Positions 41,898 to 50,568 of a stretch of 64,000 nt of DNA are shown here, one piece after another. Origin of the DNA: JAIVGV01 sp036389335 (GTDB lineage Bacteria; Acidobacteriota; Blastocatellia; Pyrinomonadales; Pyrinomonadaceae); assembly GCA_036389335.1 (NCBI GenBank), contig DASVQC010000098.1, positions 72,742 to 136,741 of the forward strand, given 5' to 3'. Under the pieces are notes generated by a model. The model was not told where the DNA came from. It ran no database searches and saw only the letters and a program-made list of their open reading frames with translations. The position numbers and the translations under genes are program-made. Positions within the stretch are counted from its first letter, which is position 1, and each line of letters begins with the position of its first letter.

Positions 41898-42479
41898 TCA
41901 TGCGCGGCGGGCGGGCTTCGCCGCGCCGGGCTCGCGGTAGAGCCCCTGCTTCGTGTTCTGGTTGAAGCGCGGGACTGCCGCCCCCGCGCCCGCCCCCTCG
42001 ACCCCGCGGCGCATCTCTTCGGAGAGGGCGCGCCGCAGGCGCGTGCGGAAACCCTTGTCGCGCCCCTCCGTGAGGTGGTCGGCGAGGAGCACGGCGCGCT
42101 GCCAGGAGGATTCGAGGTCGTCGGCGAGCCGCGAGATTTTCGTGATGTCGTAGGGGACTGCCACCTCGGCGCAGCCCGCGCGCGCGAAGACGGCGAGGTA
42201 GCGCGCCGTCGAAAGATCGGGGCACGACAAACGCCTGCGCCCGATCTTCAGCTCGACGCCGAGCAGCGTGTGCTGCACGCGCACCTGCGCCCCCTCCTTC
42301 GCCGCCGGGAGCAGGAACGAACGCGTCCGCAGCGTCCGCACGCGCTCCGCGTAGACGCGCGGCAGCCACTCTTCGCCGAGCGCCTCGCGCACCCGCGCGG
42401 CTATCGCTTCGAGCGACGGCGCGCGCCCGCGCCCCCCGCCCGACTCGACCGACGCCGATTCAACACCCGCCTTCGTCAC
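41898..42479 (-). CDS. Hypothetical protein
   Basis: 193 aa from GTG 42479; the frame is open to a TTG at 42509, but that part enters the GTGACGG repeat. It is Arg/Ala-rich with a beta-rich middle (VRVQHTLLGVELKIGRRRLSCPDLSTARYLAVFARAG) and a helical end (LADDLESSWQRAVLLADHL). No signal, membrane segment or known motif is seen. It precedes the amidotransferase gene by 32 bp in the same direction and may be co-transcribed with it. Family not recognised. Confidence 0.6.
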   Translation of the reverse strand: MTKAGVESASVESGGGRGRAPSLEAIAARVREALGEEWLPRVYAERVRTLRTRSFLLPAAKEGAQVRVQHTLLGVELKIGRRRLSCPDLSTARYLAVFARAGCAEVAVPYDITKISRLADDLESSWQRAVLLADHLTEGRDKGFRTRLRRALSEEMRRGVEGAGAGAAVPRFNQNTKQGLYREPGAAKPARRA

Positions 42480-42502
42480 AACGCATACATACCCCAAAGA
42501 GC

Positions 42503-42615
42503 GTGACAAGTAAACCGTGACGGGTGACGGGGGCGATTAGCTGTCGGCTGTTAGCTGTTAGCAGGGCTAAAGGCTAACAGCTAATCGCTAACAGCTTCCT
42601 GTCACCTGTCACGGC
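42503..42615. repeat. TTAGCTG palindrome nested inside a GTGACGG palindrome
   Basis: The outer arms are GTGACAAGTAAACCGTGACG (from 42503) and CTGTCACCTGTCACGGC (to 42615). Inside, 42533-42596, is a TTAGCTG-family hairpin (GGCTGTTAGCTGTTAGC paired with GCTAACAGCTAATCGCTAAC). The last codons and stop of nuoN lie in the right outer arm. Confidence 0.85.
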
Positions 42616-44203
42616 TTTTGAGCTGGCTGACGACGGTTTGCGTGTTGCGGAGCGCGTCCATGAGGCGACCGGGGAAGATGCCGAGGTAGAGGACGCCGAG
42701 GACGGTGAGGGCGAGCGCGACGGCGATGCTGGCCGGGACGCGCGGGCGCGCCCACTGGCTCGTGCGCTCGCGGAAGAACATCGAGACGACGAGGCGCAGG
42801 TAGTAGTAGGCGGAGATGGCCGTGTTGAGGACGCCGATGACGACGAGCCAGACGAGGCGCGAGCCCTGCTCGCCTTGCGCGAGCGCGGCGCGGAAGACGA
42901 AGACCTTGCCCATGAACCCGGCGGTGAGCGGCACGCCGAGCAGGCTCAGCAGGAAGAGCGAGAGCGTCAGCGAGAGCGCGGGCGCGAGGAAGCCGATGCC
43001 GTTGTAGTCCTCGATCTCCGTGCGCCGGTCGCCGCCGCGCGCGATGACGGTGACGACGGCGAACGCGCCGAGGTTCATCACCGCGTAGGCGAGCAGGTAG
43101 AAGATGACGGAGGCGATGGCCGCCTGCCGGTCGGAGGCGTCGGCGGTCGAGCCCGCCGCGACGAAGCCGACGAGCGCGTAGCCCGCGTGCGCGATGGACG
43201 AGTAGGCGAGCATCCGCTTGACGTTCGACTGGACGAGCGCGGCGAGGTTGCCGACCGTCATCGTCAGGATCGCGATCACGAAGAGCGCGCCGAGCCACGC
43301 CGAGTGCAGTTGCGACGCGGCGGGCGCGGCGGCGACGAACGGGAAGGCGAAGAGGAAGACGCGCATGAAGCCCGCGAACCCGGCGGCCTTCGGCCCCGCC
43401 GCCATGAAGGCCGTGACGGGGGTGGGCGCGCCCTCGTACACGTCCGGCGTCCAGACGTGGAAGGGCGCGGTCGCGATCTTGAAGGCGAAGCCGACGAGCA
43501 TCATCGCCGCGCCCGCGTAGACGAGCGCCGAGTAGGGCAGGCGCGCCGGGTCGGCCACGCGCAGGGCGATCTCGTGGATGTTCGTCGTGCCCGCGCCGCC
43601 CGCGCCCGTCACCGTCCCGCCGTAGGTGAGCGCGATGCCGTAGAGGAGGAAGGCCGACGAGAACGAGCCGAGGACGAAGTATTTCATCGACGACTCGTTC
43701 GAGCGCAGGTCGGTGCGGCGGAAGCCCGCCATCACGTAGGTCGCTATAGAGAGCAGTTCGAGGCCGAGGAAGATGATCACGAGGTCGCCGCCCGACGCCA
43801 TCAGCATCATCCCGGCGGTGGCGAACAAGAGCAGCGAATGAAACTCCCCGGCGGGCAGCCGCTCGCGCTCGACCCAGATCATCGAGACCAAGACGGTGAG
43901 CGCCGAGACGACGAGGAAGACGAGCGTGAAGGAGAGCCGCATCCGGTCGAGCACGATCATCCCGTTGAACGCCTCGCGCGGCACGGGCGCGTCCCACAGC
44001 CAGAGGCACGCGGCTGCCGCCGCGCCGAGCCCCGCGAGCGAGAGCGCGCCCGTCGCCCAGCGCCGCCGCGTGCCGCCCGCGAAGGCGTCGACGAGCATGA
44101 CGAGGACGCCCGCGACCGAGACGACGATCTCCGGCAGGACGAGCGTCAGGTTCACGTCGGGCGAGGGGGCCGAGAGCGTTTGGAATGCGAGACAGGGGTT
44201 CAT
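42602..44203 (-). CDS. nuoN: NADH-quinone oxidoreductase subunit N
   Basis: A proton-pumping antiporter-like subunit of complex I, 533 aa with about 14 membrane helices. The conserved core includes FKIATAPFHVWTPDVYEGAPTP with the key Lys and the KRMLAYSSIAHAGYALVG helix. ATG 44203 was chosen because the open frame upstream is Arg/Pro-rich. The C-terminus (LKSRDR) is encoded inside the dispersed GTGACGG repeat, so the native end may have been replaced by repeat sequence. It is the last gene of the minus-strand nuo operon. Confidence 0.95.
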   Translation of the reverse strand: MNPCLAFQTLSAPSPDVNLTLVLPEIVVSVAGVLVMLVDAFAGGTRRRWATGALSLAGLGAAAAACLWLWDAPVPREAFNGMIVLDRMRLSFTLVFLVVSALTVLVSMIWVERERLPAGEFHSLLLFATAGMMLMASGGDLVIIFLGLELLSIATYVMAGFRRTDLRSNESSMKYFVLGSFSSAFLLYGIALTYGGTVTGAGGAGTTNIHEIALRVADPARLPYSALVYAGAAMMLVGFAFKIATAPFHVWTPDVYEGAPTPVTAFMAAGPKAAGFAGFMRVFLFAFPFVAAAPAASQLHSAWLGALFVIAILTMTVGNLAALVQSNVKRMLAYSSIAHAGYALVGFVAAGSTADASDRQAAIASVIFYLLAYAVMNLGAFAVVTVIARGGDRRTEIEDYNGIGFLAPALSLTLSLFLLSLLGVPLTAGFMGKVFVFRAALAQGEQGSRLVWLVVIGVLNTAISAYYYLRLVVSMFFRERTSQWARPRVPASIAVALALTVLGVLYLGIFPGRLMDALRNTQTVVSQLKSRDR

Positions 44204-44286
44204 CGTGTTTGAAGAATACGCCGGGCCTGATAGCGAAGCTCCGTCAGCCGGGGCGGAGGGCGCGCGCACGCGCCCCGCGCGCACGG

Positions 44287-45867
44287 CTACTTTTTAACCT
44301 CCGCCGTCACCTCGCCGCCGCTCTCGGGGAGCACGCGCGCGCGCACCTGCCGCACGCTCTCTCTGGAGCGCGAGAGGAACGGGCGCGGGTAGACGCCCAT
44401 GTAGATCATCAGCGCGACGAGCGGGATCAGTAGGCCGATCTCGCGCCAGCTCAAATCCCTCAGCCGCGCGTTGGCGCGTTTCGTGAGTCGCCCGAAGAGG
44501 ACGCGCTGCAACATCCAGAGCATGTAGACCGCCGCCCAGATGACGCCCGTCGCGGCGAACATCGTCACCACGCGCGGGTTCATCCAGCGCGCGAAAGTGA
44601 AGGGCGAAGTCCACGTGCCGAGCATGATCAGGAACTCGCCGACGAAGCCGTTCAAGAGCGGCAGGCCGATGGAGGAGAGCGACGCGAAGACGAACAGGGC
44701 GGCGAACCACGGCATCGGCTTGGAGAGCCCGCCGAAGTCGGAGATCTGTCGCGTGTGCCGCCGCTCGTAGATCATGCCGACGATCAGGAAGAGCGCGCCG
44801 GTCGAGACGCCGTGGTTCAGCATCTGGTAGAGCGCGCCCTGCATCCCGGCCTCGGTGAACGAGAAGACGCCGAGCATGACGAAGCCCATGTGGCTCACCG
44901 AAGAGTAGGCGACGAGCCGCTTCATGTCGGGCTGCACCATCGCGACGAGCGCGCCGTAGATGATGCCGACCGTCGCGAGCACGACGACGTAGGGCGCGAA
45001 GGCGCGCGCCGCGTCGGGGAAGAGCGCGAGGTTGAAGCGCATGAAGCCGTAGGTGCCCATCTTCAGGAGCACGCCCGCGAGGATGACCGACCCGGCGGTC
45101 GGCGCTTCCGTGTGAGCGTCGGGCAGCCACGTGTGGAAGGGGAAGAGCGGCACCTTGATCGCGAAGGCGAGCCCGAAAGCGAGGAAGAGCAAAAACTGTT
45201 CGGGGCGCGGGCCGAGGCGGAGCGCGCCGCTGCGCATCGCGTCGAGCAGCAGCACGTAGTCGAACGTGCCCTGCCCGCCGCCCGCCTGCGCCGCGTAGAG
45301 GAAGTAGAGCGCGATGATGCCGACGAGCATCAGGAGCGATCCGACCGCCGTGTAGATGAAGAACTTGACCGCCGCGTAGACCCTGCGCTCGCCGCCCCAG
45401 ACGCCGATCAGGAAGAACATCGGCACGAGCGACGCCTCGAAGAAGAGGTAGAAGACCAGCAGATCGAGCGACGCGAAGACGCCGATCATCGCGCCTTCGA
45501 GGAACAGGAGCGAGGCGTAGAAGGCGAGCGGCCTTTTCTCGACCGCGTGCCAGCTCGACAGGATCGAGACGGGCACCAAGAGCGTCGTCAGCAGCACGAG
45601 CCACAAACTGATGCCGTCCACGCCGACGTGGTAGCGCGCGCCTATCGCCCCGATCCAGTTCACGTCCTGCACGAAGCCGAAGCCGGCGGCGGACGCGCCG
45701 CCGCCGCCGAGCAGCAGGAGCGAGGCGAGGAACGTGGCGGTCGAGATGGCGAGCGCGATCCAGCGGTAGTGCGTCTCGCGGCGGTAGGGCGCGAAGGCGT
45801 GCGCGGCGAGCGCGACCGAGCCGAGGAGCGGGAGCAGGATCAGGATCGTGAGCAAATAGTTCTGCAT
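44287..45867 (-). CDS. nuoM: NADH-quinone oxidoreductase subunit M
   Basis: 526 aa, about 14 membrane helices, second antiporter-like subunit. Visible signatures are LFLEGAMIGVFASLDLLVFYLFFEASLVP-type helix residues, IKVPLFPFHTWLPDAHTEAPT (channel Lys and His) and KRLVAYSSVSHMGFVMLG. It lies 6 bp after nuoL and 83 bp before nuoN. Confidence 0.96.
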   Translation of the reverse strand: MQNYLLTILILLPLLGSVALAAHAFAPYRRETHYRWIALAISTATFLASLLLLGGGGASAAGFGFVQDVNWIGAIGARYHVGVDGISLWLVLLTTLLVPVSILSSWHAVEKRPLAFYASLLFLEGAMIGVFASLDLLVFYLFFEASLVPMFFLIGVWGGERRVYAAVKFFIYTAVGSLLMLVGIIALYFLYAAQAGGGQGTFDYVLLLDAMRSGALRLGPRPEQFLLFLAFGLAFAIKVPLFPFHTWLPDAHTEAPTAGSVILAGVLLKMGTYGFMRFNLALFPDAARAFAPYVVVLATVGIIYGALVAMVQPDMKRLVAYSSVSHMGFVMLGVFSFTEAGMQGALYQMLNHGVSTGALFLIVGMIYERRHTRQISDFGGLSKPMPWFAALFVFASLSSIGLPLLNGFVGEFLIMLGTWTSPFTFARWMNPRVVTMFAATGVIWAAVYMLWMLQRVLFGRLTKRANARLRDLSWREIGLLIPLVALMIYMGVYPRPFLSRSRESVRQVRARVLPESGGEVTAEVKK

Positions 45868-45873
45868 CGACAG

Positions 45874-48261
45874 TTACCGGAAGAACGTGACGCGCCCGAA
45901 GACGAAGACGAAGTAGCCGATGACGGCGAGCGCGCCGACCAGGATGATCGCCGCGTAGCCGCGGACGAAGCCCTGCTGAATCTGCCGGGCCGCGGTGCCC
46001 AAGCCCCGCATCCCGCGCGCCAAGCCGTTGACCAGCCCGTCGATCACGCCCACGTCAAAGATTTTCCAGAGCCCCTCGCGCGAGCCCGCCTCGACGGGGT
46101 TGATGATCGCGGCGTCGTACAGCTCGTCCACGTAGTACTTGTTCTCCAACAGCCGCGGCATTCGCGCGAGCGGGCGCTTCTTGAAGTAAGTCCAGCCGAG
46201 CGCGATGCCGGCGAGGCCGACGGCGACCGAGAGGCCCGTGAAGATTCTCTCGCGCGAGACCTCCGCCGGATCGTGCGCGTGCTCGCCGGCGGGCGTCGCG
46301 CCCGCCTCGCCCTCGCCCACGGACTGCGGCACGGCCCCCTCGTTGCCGTGCGCGGCGGGCGGACGCGCAGACTCGCCCGCCGCCTGCTCGACGGCGTTCG
46401 CGCCGTGCGCCGCCCCGCCGCCGCTTTCGGGGGCGCGCGAGACGACGGGTTCGAGCGTGCGCTCGAAGTAATTGGGCAGCGCGCCGCCGCTCAAGGCGTA
46501 AGGGACGCCGACGAGGCCGCCGACCGCCGAAAGTACGGCGAGCACGACGAGCGGCGCGGTCATCGTCCAGGGCGACTCGCGCGGCTCGGCGGGCGCGTGG
46601 TGATGATCTTCGTGCGCGTCGTCCTCGACGAAATCGTCCTCACCGTCGAGCCCGTGCGCGGCGTCGTCGTGCGTGTGCTCGTGCGCGTGCGCTTGCGACG
46701 GGGCGTGATCGCCGGGCTCGTGGCGCGGCCTGTCGCCCCCCGACGAAGCCAGCGCGTCGTGCGGCCTGTCGCCCTCGTCGTAGGCGTGCGCGTGGGCCTC
46801 GTCGGCCTGCCCGCCCGCGCCTCGCTCGCGGAAACGCTCCGCGCCCCAGAAGGTCATGACCATCAGGCGCGTCATGTAGACGGCGGTCAGCCCCGCCGTC
46901 AGAGCGGCGACCACCCACAGCACCTTGCCCGCGTGCGCGGGGAAGCCCGCGACGTTCGCGCTCCACGTCTTCCAGAGGATTTCGTCCTTCGAGAAGAAGC
47001 CGGAGAGGAGCGGGAAGCCGCTGATGGCGAGCCAGCCCACGGCCATCGTCGCGAAGGTGACGGGCATATATTTCTTCAGGCCGCCCATCCGGCGCATGTC
47101 CTGCTCGTGGTGCATCCCGTGGATGACCGAGCCGGAGCCGAGGAAGAGGAGGGCCTTGAAGAAGGCGTGCGTCATGACGTGGAAGATGGCGGCGACGAAC
47201 GCGCCGACGCCGCACGCGAGCATCATGTAGCCGAGCTGCGAGACGGTCGAGTAGGCCAAGACCTTCTTGATGTCGTTCTGCGCGATGCCGATGGTGGCGG
47301 CGAAGATGGCGGTCGCCGCGCCGACGACGGCGACGACGAACATCGTCGCGGGCGCGTGCGAGAAGATCGCGGAGCAGCGCACGATCATGTAGACGCCCGC
47401 CGTGACCATCGTCGCGGCGTGGATGAGGGCGGAGACTGGCGTCGGCCCGGCCATCGCGTCGGGCAGCCAGACGTAGAGCGGTATCTGGGCGCTCTTTCCG
47501 GTCGCCCCGATGAACAGGAGCAGCGCGGCGGACGTGACGCCGCCCGCGAACAGCGCGTGCCACGTGAACGCCTCGACCGGCATCGCGGAGATCAGTTGGA
47601 GCGCGCTCTTGACGGGCGCGACCGCCTGGCCGAGCCCGTTAGTTAAATTCGACTTGTCGAAGAAGCTGATCGAGCCCGTCAGAAAGAAGACGAGCATGAT
47701 GCCGAGCACCACGCCCCAGTCGCCGACGCGGTTGGCGACGAACGCCTTCTTCGCCGCGTCGCCCGCCTCCCTGCGATCCGTGTAGTAGCCGATCAAAAGG
47801 TAGGAGCAGAGCCCGACGCCCTCCCACCCGACGAACATCAGGAGCAGGTTGTCGGCCAAAACGAGCGTCAGCATCATGAACATGAACAGGTTCAGGTAGG
47901 CGAAGAAGCGGTAGAAGCTCCTGTCGCCGTGCATGTACCCGGTCGCGAACAGGTGTATCAGGAAGCCGACGAACGTGATGAAGCAGACGTAAATCCCGCT
48001 CAACCGATCCATCGCGAACCCGAAGTCGGCGCGGAAAGCCCCCACGTCGAGCCACGTCCAGAGGTGATCGAAGACCGGCTGCGTGCCGCGGGAGACGAGC
48101 ACGCCGGGGCTCCCGAACGCGAGGTAGAAGGCGACCAGCGCCGAGACGAGCACCGAGCCGCACGCCACCGCGCCGACGAACCGCTCGTCGCGCACGCGGC
48201 GTCCCACCAGCCAGCAGACGGCGGCCCCGAGGAGCGGCGCGAAGATGATGTAGCGCAACAT
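45874..48261 (-). CDS. nuoL: NADH-quinone oxidoreductase subunit L with His-rich insertion
   Basis: The distal proton-pumping subunit. Core signatures are present (GWEGVGLCSYLLIGYY, KSAQIPLYVWLPDAMAGPTPVSALIHAAT, KKVLAYSTVSQLGYMMLA), and the C-terminal lateral-helix region follows. At 795 aa it is far longer than the usual 610-670. The excess is two low-complexity segments, at about residues 480-560 (HAHAYDEGD, HAHEHTHDD, HEDHHHAP; very rich in His, Asp and Glu) and at about 610-670 (Gly/Ala/Glu with HAHD), between the last helices. Both are likely exposed loops. ATG 48261 lies next to a TTAGCTG palindrome. Confidence 0.95.
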   Translation of the reverse strand: MLRYIIFAPLLGAAVCWLVGRRVRDERFVGAVACGSVLVSALVAFYLAFGSPGVLVSRGTQPVFDHLWTWLDVGAFRADFGFAMDRLSGIYVCFITFVGFLIHLFATGYMHGDRSFYRFFAYLNLFMFMMLTLVLADNLLLMFVGWEGVGLCSYLLIGYYTDRREAGDAAKKAFVANRVGDWGVVLGIMLVFFLTGSISFFDKSNLTNGLGQAVAPVKSALQLISAMPVEAFTWHALFAGGVTSAALLLFIGATGKSAQIPLYVWLPDAMAGPTPVSALIHAATMVTAGVYMIVRCSAIFSHAPATMFVVAVVGAATAIFAATIGIAQNDIKKVLAYSTVSQLGYMMLACGVGAFVAAIFHVMTHAFFKALLFLGSGSVIHGMHHEQDMRRMGGLKKYMPVTFATMAVGWLAISGFPLLSGFFSKDEILWKTWSANVAGFPAHAGKVLWVVAALTAGLTAVYMTRLMVMTFWGAERFRERGAGGQADEAHAHAYDEGDRPHDALASSGGDRPRHEPGDHAPSQAHAHEHTHDDAAHGLDGEDDFVEDDAHEDHHHAPAEPRESPWTMTAPLVVLAVLSAVGGLVGVPYALSGGALPNYFERTLEPVVSRAPESGGGAAHGANAVEQAAGESARPPAAHGNEGAVPQSVGEGEAGATPAGEHAHDPAEVSRERIFTGLSVAVGLAGIALGWTYFKKRPLARMPRLLENKYYVDELYDAAIINPVEAGSREGLWKIFDVGVIDGLVNGLARGMRGLGTAARQIQQGFVRGYAAIILVGALAVIGYFVFVFGRVTFFR

Positions 48262-48376
48262 AGCTGTTAGCTCTTAGCTCTTAGCTCTTAGCAAAACAAA
48301 ACGATCATTGAAGCTGACACGAAAGATGAATGCCGATCCCTTCCGGCTGAAAGCTAACGGCTAATCGCTAACAGCT
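48262..48376. repeat. TTAGCTG-family palindrome between nuoL and nuoK
   Basis: The left arm (48262-48293) has AGCTGTTAGCTCTTAGCTCTTAGC; the right arm (48346-48376) has AGCTAACGGCTAATCGCTAACAGC. A spacer of about 50 bases separates them. It fills the nuoL-nuoK gap. Confidence 0.87.
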
Positions 48377-48679
48377 TCAGTTCTTCAACACGCTCGCGTC
48401 GTCGACGTCGAGCGATTCGCGGTTGCGGAAGACGGCGATGATGATCCCCAGGCCCACAGCCGCCTCCGCCGCGGCGACCGTCATCACGATGAAGACGAGG
48501 AGCTGCCCCGCGGCGTCGCGGAAGTAGCTGGAGAAGGCGACGAGCGAGAGGTTCACGGCGTTGAGCATCAGCTCGATGCACATGAACATCGAGATCACGT
48601 TGCGCTTGATGATGACGCCCGCCACGCCGATGGTGAACAGCATGGCGGAGAGGGCCAGATACCACGAGAGCGGGATCAT
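48377..48679 (-). CDS. nuoK: NADH-quinone oxidoreductase subunit K
   Basis: 100 aa, three membrane helices, with the conserved MFMCIELMLNAVNLSLVAFS (Glu36-type) and AAAEAAVGLGIIIAVFRN helices. It is separated from nuoJ by only two bases. Length is typical. Confidence 0.96.
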   Translation of the reverse strand: MIPLSWYLALSAMLFTIGVAGVIIKRNVISMFMCIELMLNAVNLSLVAFSSYFRDAAGQLLVFIVMTVAAAEAAVGLGIIIAVFRNRESLDVDDASVLKN

Positions 48680-48681
48680 CT

Positions 48682-49398
48682 CTAGTCTCTCTCCCTCCGG
48701 TGCGGCGTGTCGGCCAGCCCCATCGCGCCCTCCGCCTCGGCGGTCGTGCGCGTGACGACGGGCGTCGCGTCCGACTGATCCGCGCCCGCGAGCGCGTGGC
48801 GCGGCAGCGACTGCGCGCCGGGGACGACCACGTCGGTCGGGCGCAGCACTTCGGCGCGGCGCGCGAGCGTCATCGCCCCGACGATGGCCATCAGGATCAG
48901 GAGCGACGTGATCTCGAACGGCAGCAGGTACGTGGTGAACAGCCCCGCGCCGATGTTGGCGGTCAGCCCGGTGTTGGCGGGCGCGGCGGCGTTGGCGCGC
49001 TCCGGCCCGGCGTCGTGCACGAAGTAGAGGATGAACGCCACTTCGGCGAAGAGGACGGCGGCGAGCGCGACCGCCGTCGGCACGAGGTAGCGCAGGCGCA
49101 AGGGCCTCCGCTCCTCGTCCTCCACGTTCAGGAGCATGATGACGAAGACGACGAGCACCATGATCGCGCCCGCGTAGACGATGACCTGCACGGCGGCGAT
49201 GAAGGGCGCGGCGAGCAAAATATAGAGGCCCGCGAGCGAGAGGAAGACGAAGACGAGCGAGATCGCGCAGTAGAGCGGGTTGCGCTGCGTGACGAGCGAG
49301 ACCGCCGCGCCGACGGCGACGAGGAAGAGCACGCCGAAGAGCATCTCGTCGGCGTAATCGGCGAACGCGCCCACCGTGTTTGTCAGCAGTCCGAACAT
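48682..49398 (-). CDS. nuoJ: NADH-quinone oxidoreductase subunit J
   Basis: 238 aa with five membrane helices. The pi-bulge helix region VQVIVYAGAIMVLVVFVIMLLN is clear. A C-terminal soluble extension of about 60 residues (after LARRAEVLRPTDVVV) is longer than usual. It directly follows nuoH with a gap of 26 bp; in most operons nuoI lies here, but no frame for it exists. Confidence 0.95.
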   Translation of the reverse strand: MFGLLTNTVGAFADYADEMLFGVLFLVAVGAAVSLVTQRNPLYCAISLVFVFLSLAGLYILLAAPFIAAVQVIVYAGAIMVLVVFVIMLLNVEDEERRPLRLRYLVPTAVALAAVLFAEVAFILYFVHDAGPERANAAAPANTGLTANIGAGLFTTYLLPFEITSLLILMAIVGAMTLARRAEVLRPTDVVVPGAQSLPRHALAGADQSDATPVVTRTTAEAEGAMGLADTPHRRERD

Positions 49399-49424
49399 AG
49401 GGTCAGAGTGTCGGGGCGCGCGCC

Positions 49425-50474
49425 TCAGCGGCCCGCCGCCGCGCCCCCCATCCAGAAGTAGTAGACGGTCGCCGTCAGCACGACGTTCAGGATCGCCGCC
49501 GGGAGCAGGAACTTCCAGCCGAAGTTCATCAGCTGATCGAAGCGGAAGCGCGGCAGCGTGCCGCGAATCCAGATGTAGAGGAACAGGAAGAAGAAGACCT
49601 TCGCCAGGAAATAGAAGACGCCGAGGAAGGGGAGCTGCGCCACGCCCGGCCCGTTCCAGCCGCCGAGGAAGAGCGTCGTCGCCAGCACCGAGACGGTGAG
49701 CATGTTGACGTACTCGGCCATGAAGAAGAGCGCGAACTTCAACGCGGAGTACTCGGTGTGGAAGCCCGCGACGAGCTCCGTCTCCGCCTCGGGGAGATCG
49801 AACGGCACGCGGTTCGTCTCCGCGATGGCCGAGATCAGGTAGACGACGAAGCCGAGCGGCTGGTAGATGATGTTCCAGTGCAGCCCGGCCCAGCCCGACT
49901 GCTGCTCGACGATCTGGTAGAGATCGAGCGAGCCCGACATCATGACGACGCCGACGAGCCCGAGGCCCAGAGACAGCTCGTAGGAGATGAGCTGCGCCGC
50001 CGCGCGCAGGCCGCCGAGCAGCGCGTACTTCGAGTTCGACGACCAGCCGGCGAGCGCGACGCCGTAAACGCCGACGGACGTGATCGCCAGCACGTAGAGG
50101 AGCGCCACGTCGAACTGCGCGATGGTCAAACGCACGGGGCCGAGGAAGGGGAGCGCCACGTCCGGCCCGAACGGGTAGACGATCATCGACATCAGCGCGG
50201 CGGTGATGGCGATGACGGGCGCGAGGAAGTAGACGAAGCGCGTCGACTTGTCGGGCGTGATCTCCTCTTTGAAGATGAACTTGAGCAGGTCGGCGAAGGG
50301 CTGGAAGACGCCGCCCGGCCCCACGCGGTTCGGCCCCAGCCGCCCCTGTATGAACCCCAGCACGCGCCGCTCGGCGAGCACCACGTAGGCCACGATCATC
50401 AGCACCACGATGAACGTCACGTTGATCGCGACGAACTTCCCGAGCGCGTAGATGTAAGGGTTATTCCAGTCCAT
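49425..50474 (-). CDS. nuoH: NADH-quinone oxidoreductase subunit H
   Basis: 349 aa, eight membrane helices; it forms the quinone-site chamber with NuoB and NuoD. Signatures are RRVLGFIQGRLGPNRVGP, LPEAETELVAGFHTEYSA and RGTLPRFRFDQLMNFGWK. Length is typical. A short palindromic element lies between it and nuoG. Confidence 0.96.
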   Translation of the reverse strand: MDWNNPYIYALGKFVAINVTFIVVLMIVAYVVLAERRVLGFIQGRLGPNRVGPGGVFQPFADLLKFIFKEEITPDKSTRFVYFLAPVIAITAALMSMIVYPFGPDVALPFLGPVRLTIAQFDVALLYVLAITSVGVYGVALAGWSSNSKYALLGGLRAAAQLISYELSLGLGLVGVVMMSGSLDLYQIVEQQSGWAGLHWNIIYQPLGFVVYLISAIAETNRVPFDLPEAETELVAGFHTEYSALKFALFFMAEYVNMLTVSVLATTLFLGGWNGPGVAQLPFLGVFYFLAKVFFFLFLYIWIRGTLPRFRFDQLMNFGWKFLLPAAILNVVLTATVYYFWMGGAAAGR

Positions 50475-50483
50475 AACTCAAAC

Positions 50484-50568
50484 GATGAAGTAGGAACAAT
50501 GAACGATGAACTGAAAGGCAAGTGCTTTACTCCGTCGTTCGTCGTTCCGCGTTCACACTTCCTCTTCA
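50484..50568. repeat. AACGATG/TCGTTCG palindrome between nuoG and nuoH
   Basis: GAAGTAGGAACAATGAACGA (from 50484) pairs with TCGTCGTTCCGCGTTCACAC (ending near 50560). The units are about seven bases (AACAATG, AACGATG). It abuts the nuoG stop. Confidence 0.7.

Noticed and set aside
44755..47646. A 963-codon open frame antisense to nuoM and nuoL
   Set aside because: Composition is His/Arg/Asp-rich without any fold signature, and the complementary strand encodes complete complex I subunits.
48262..48376. Possible CRISPR-like repeats (TTAGCTG units)
   Set aside because: Units are 7 bases, tandem and arranged as two inverted arms; there are no 25-40-base direct repeats with unique spacers and no cas genes.
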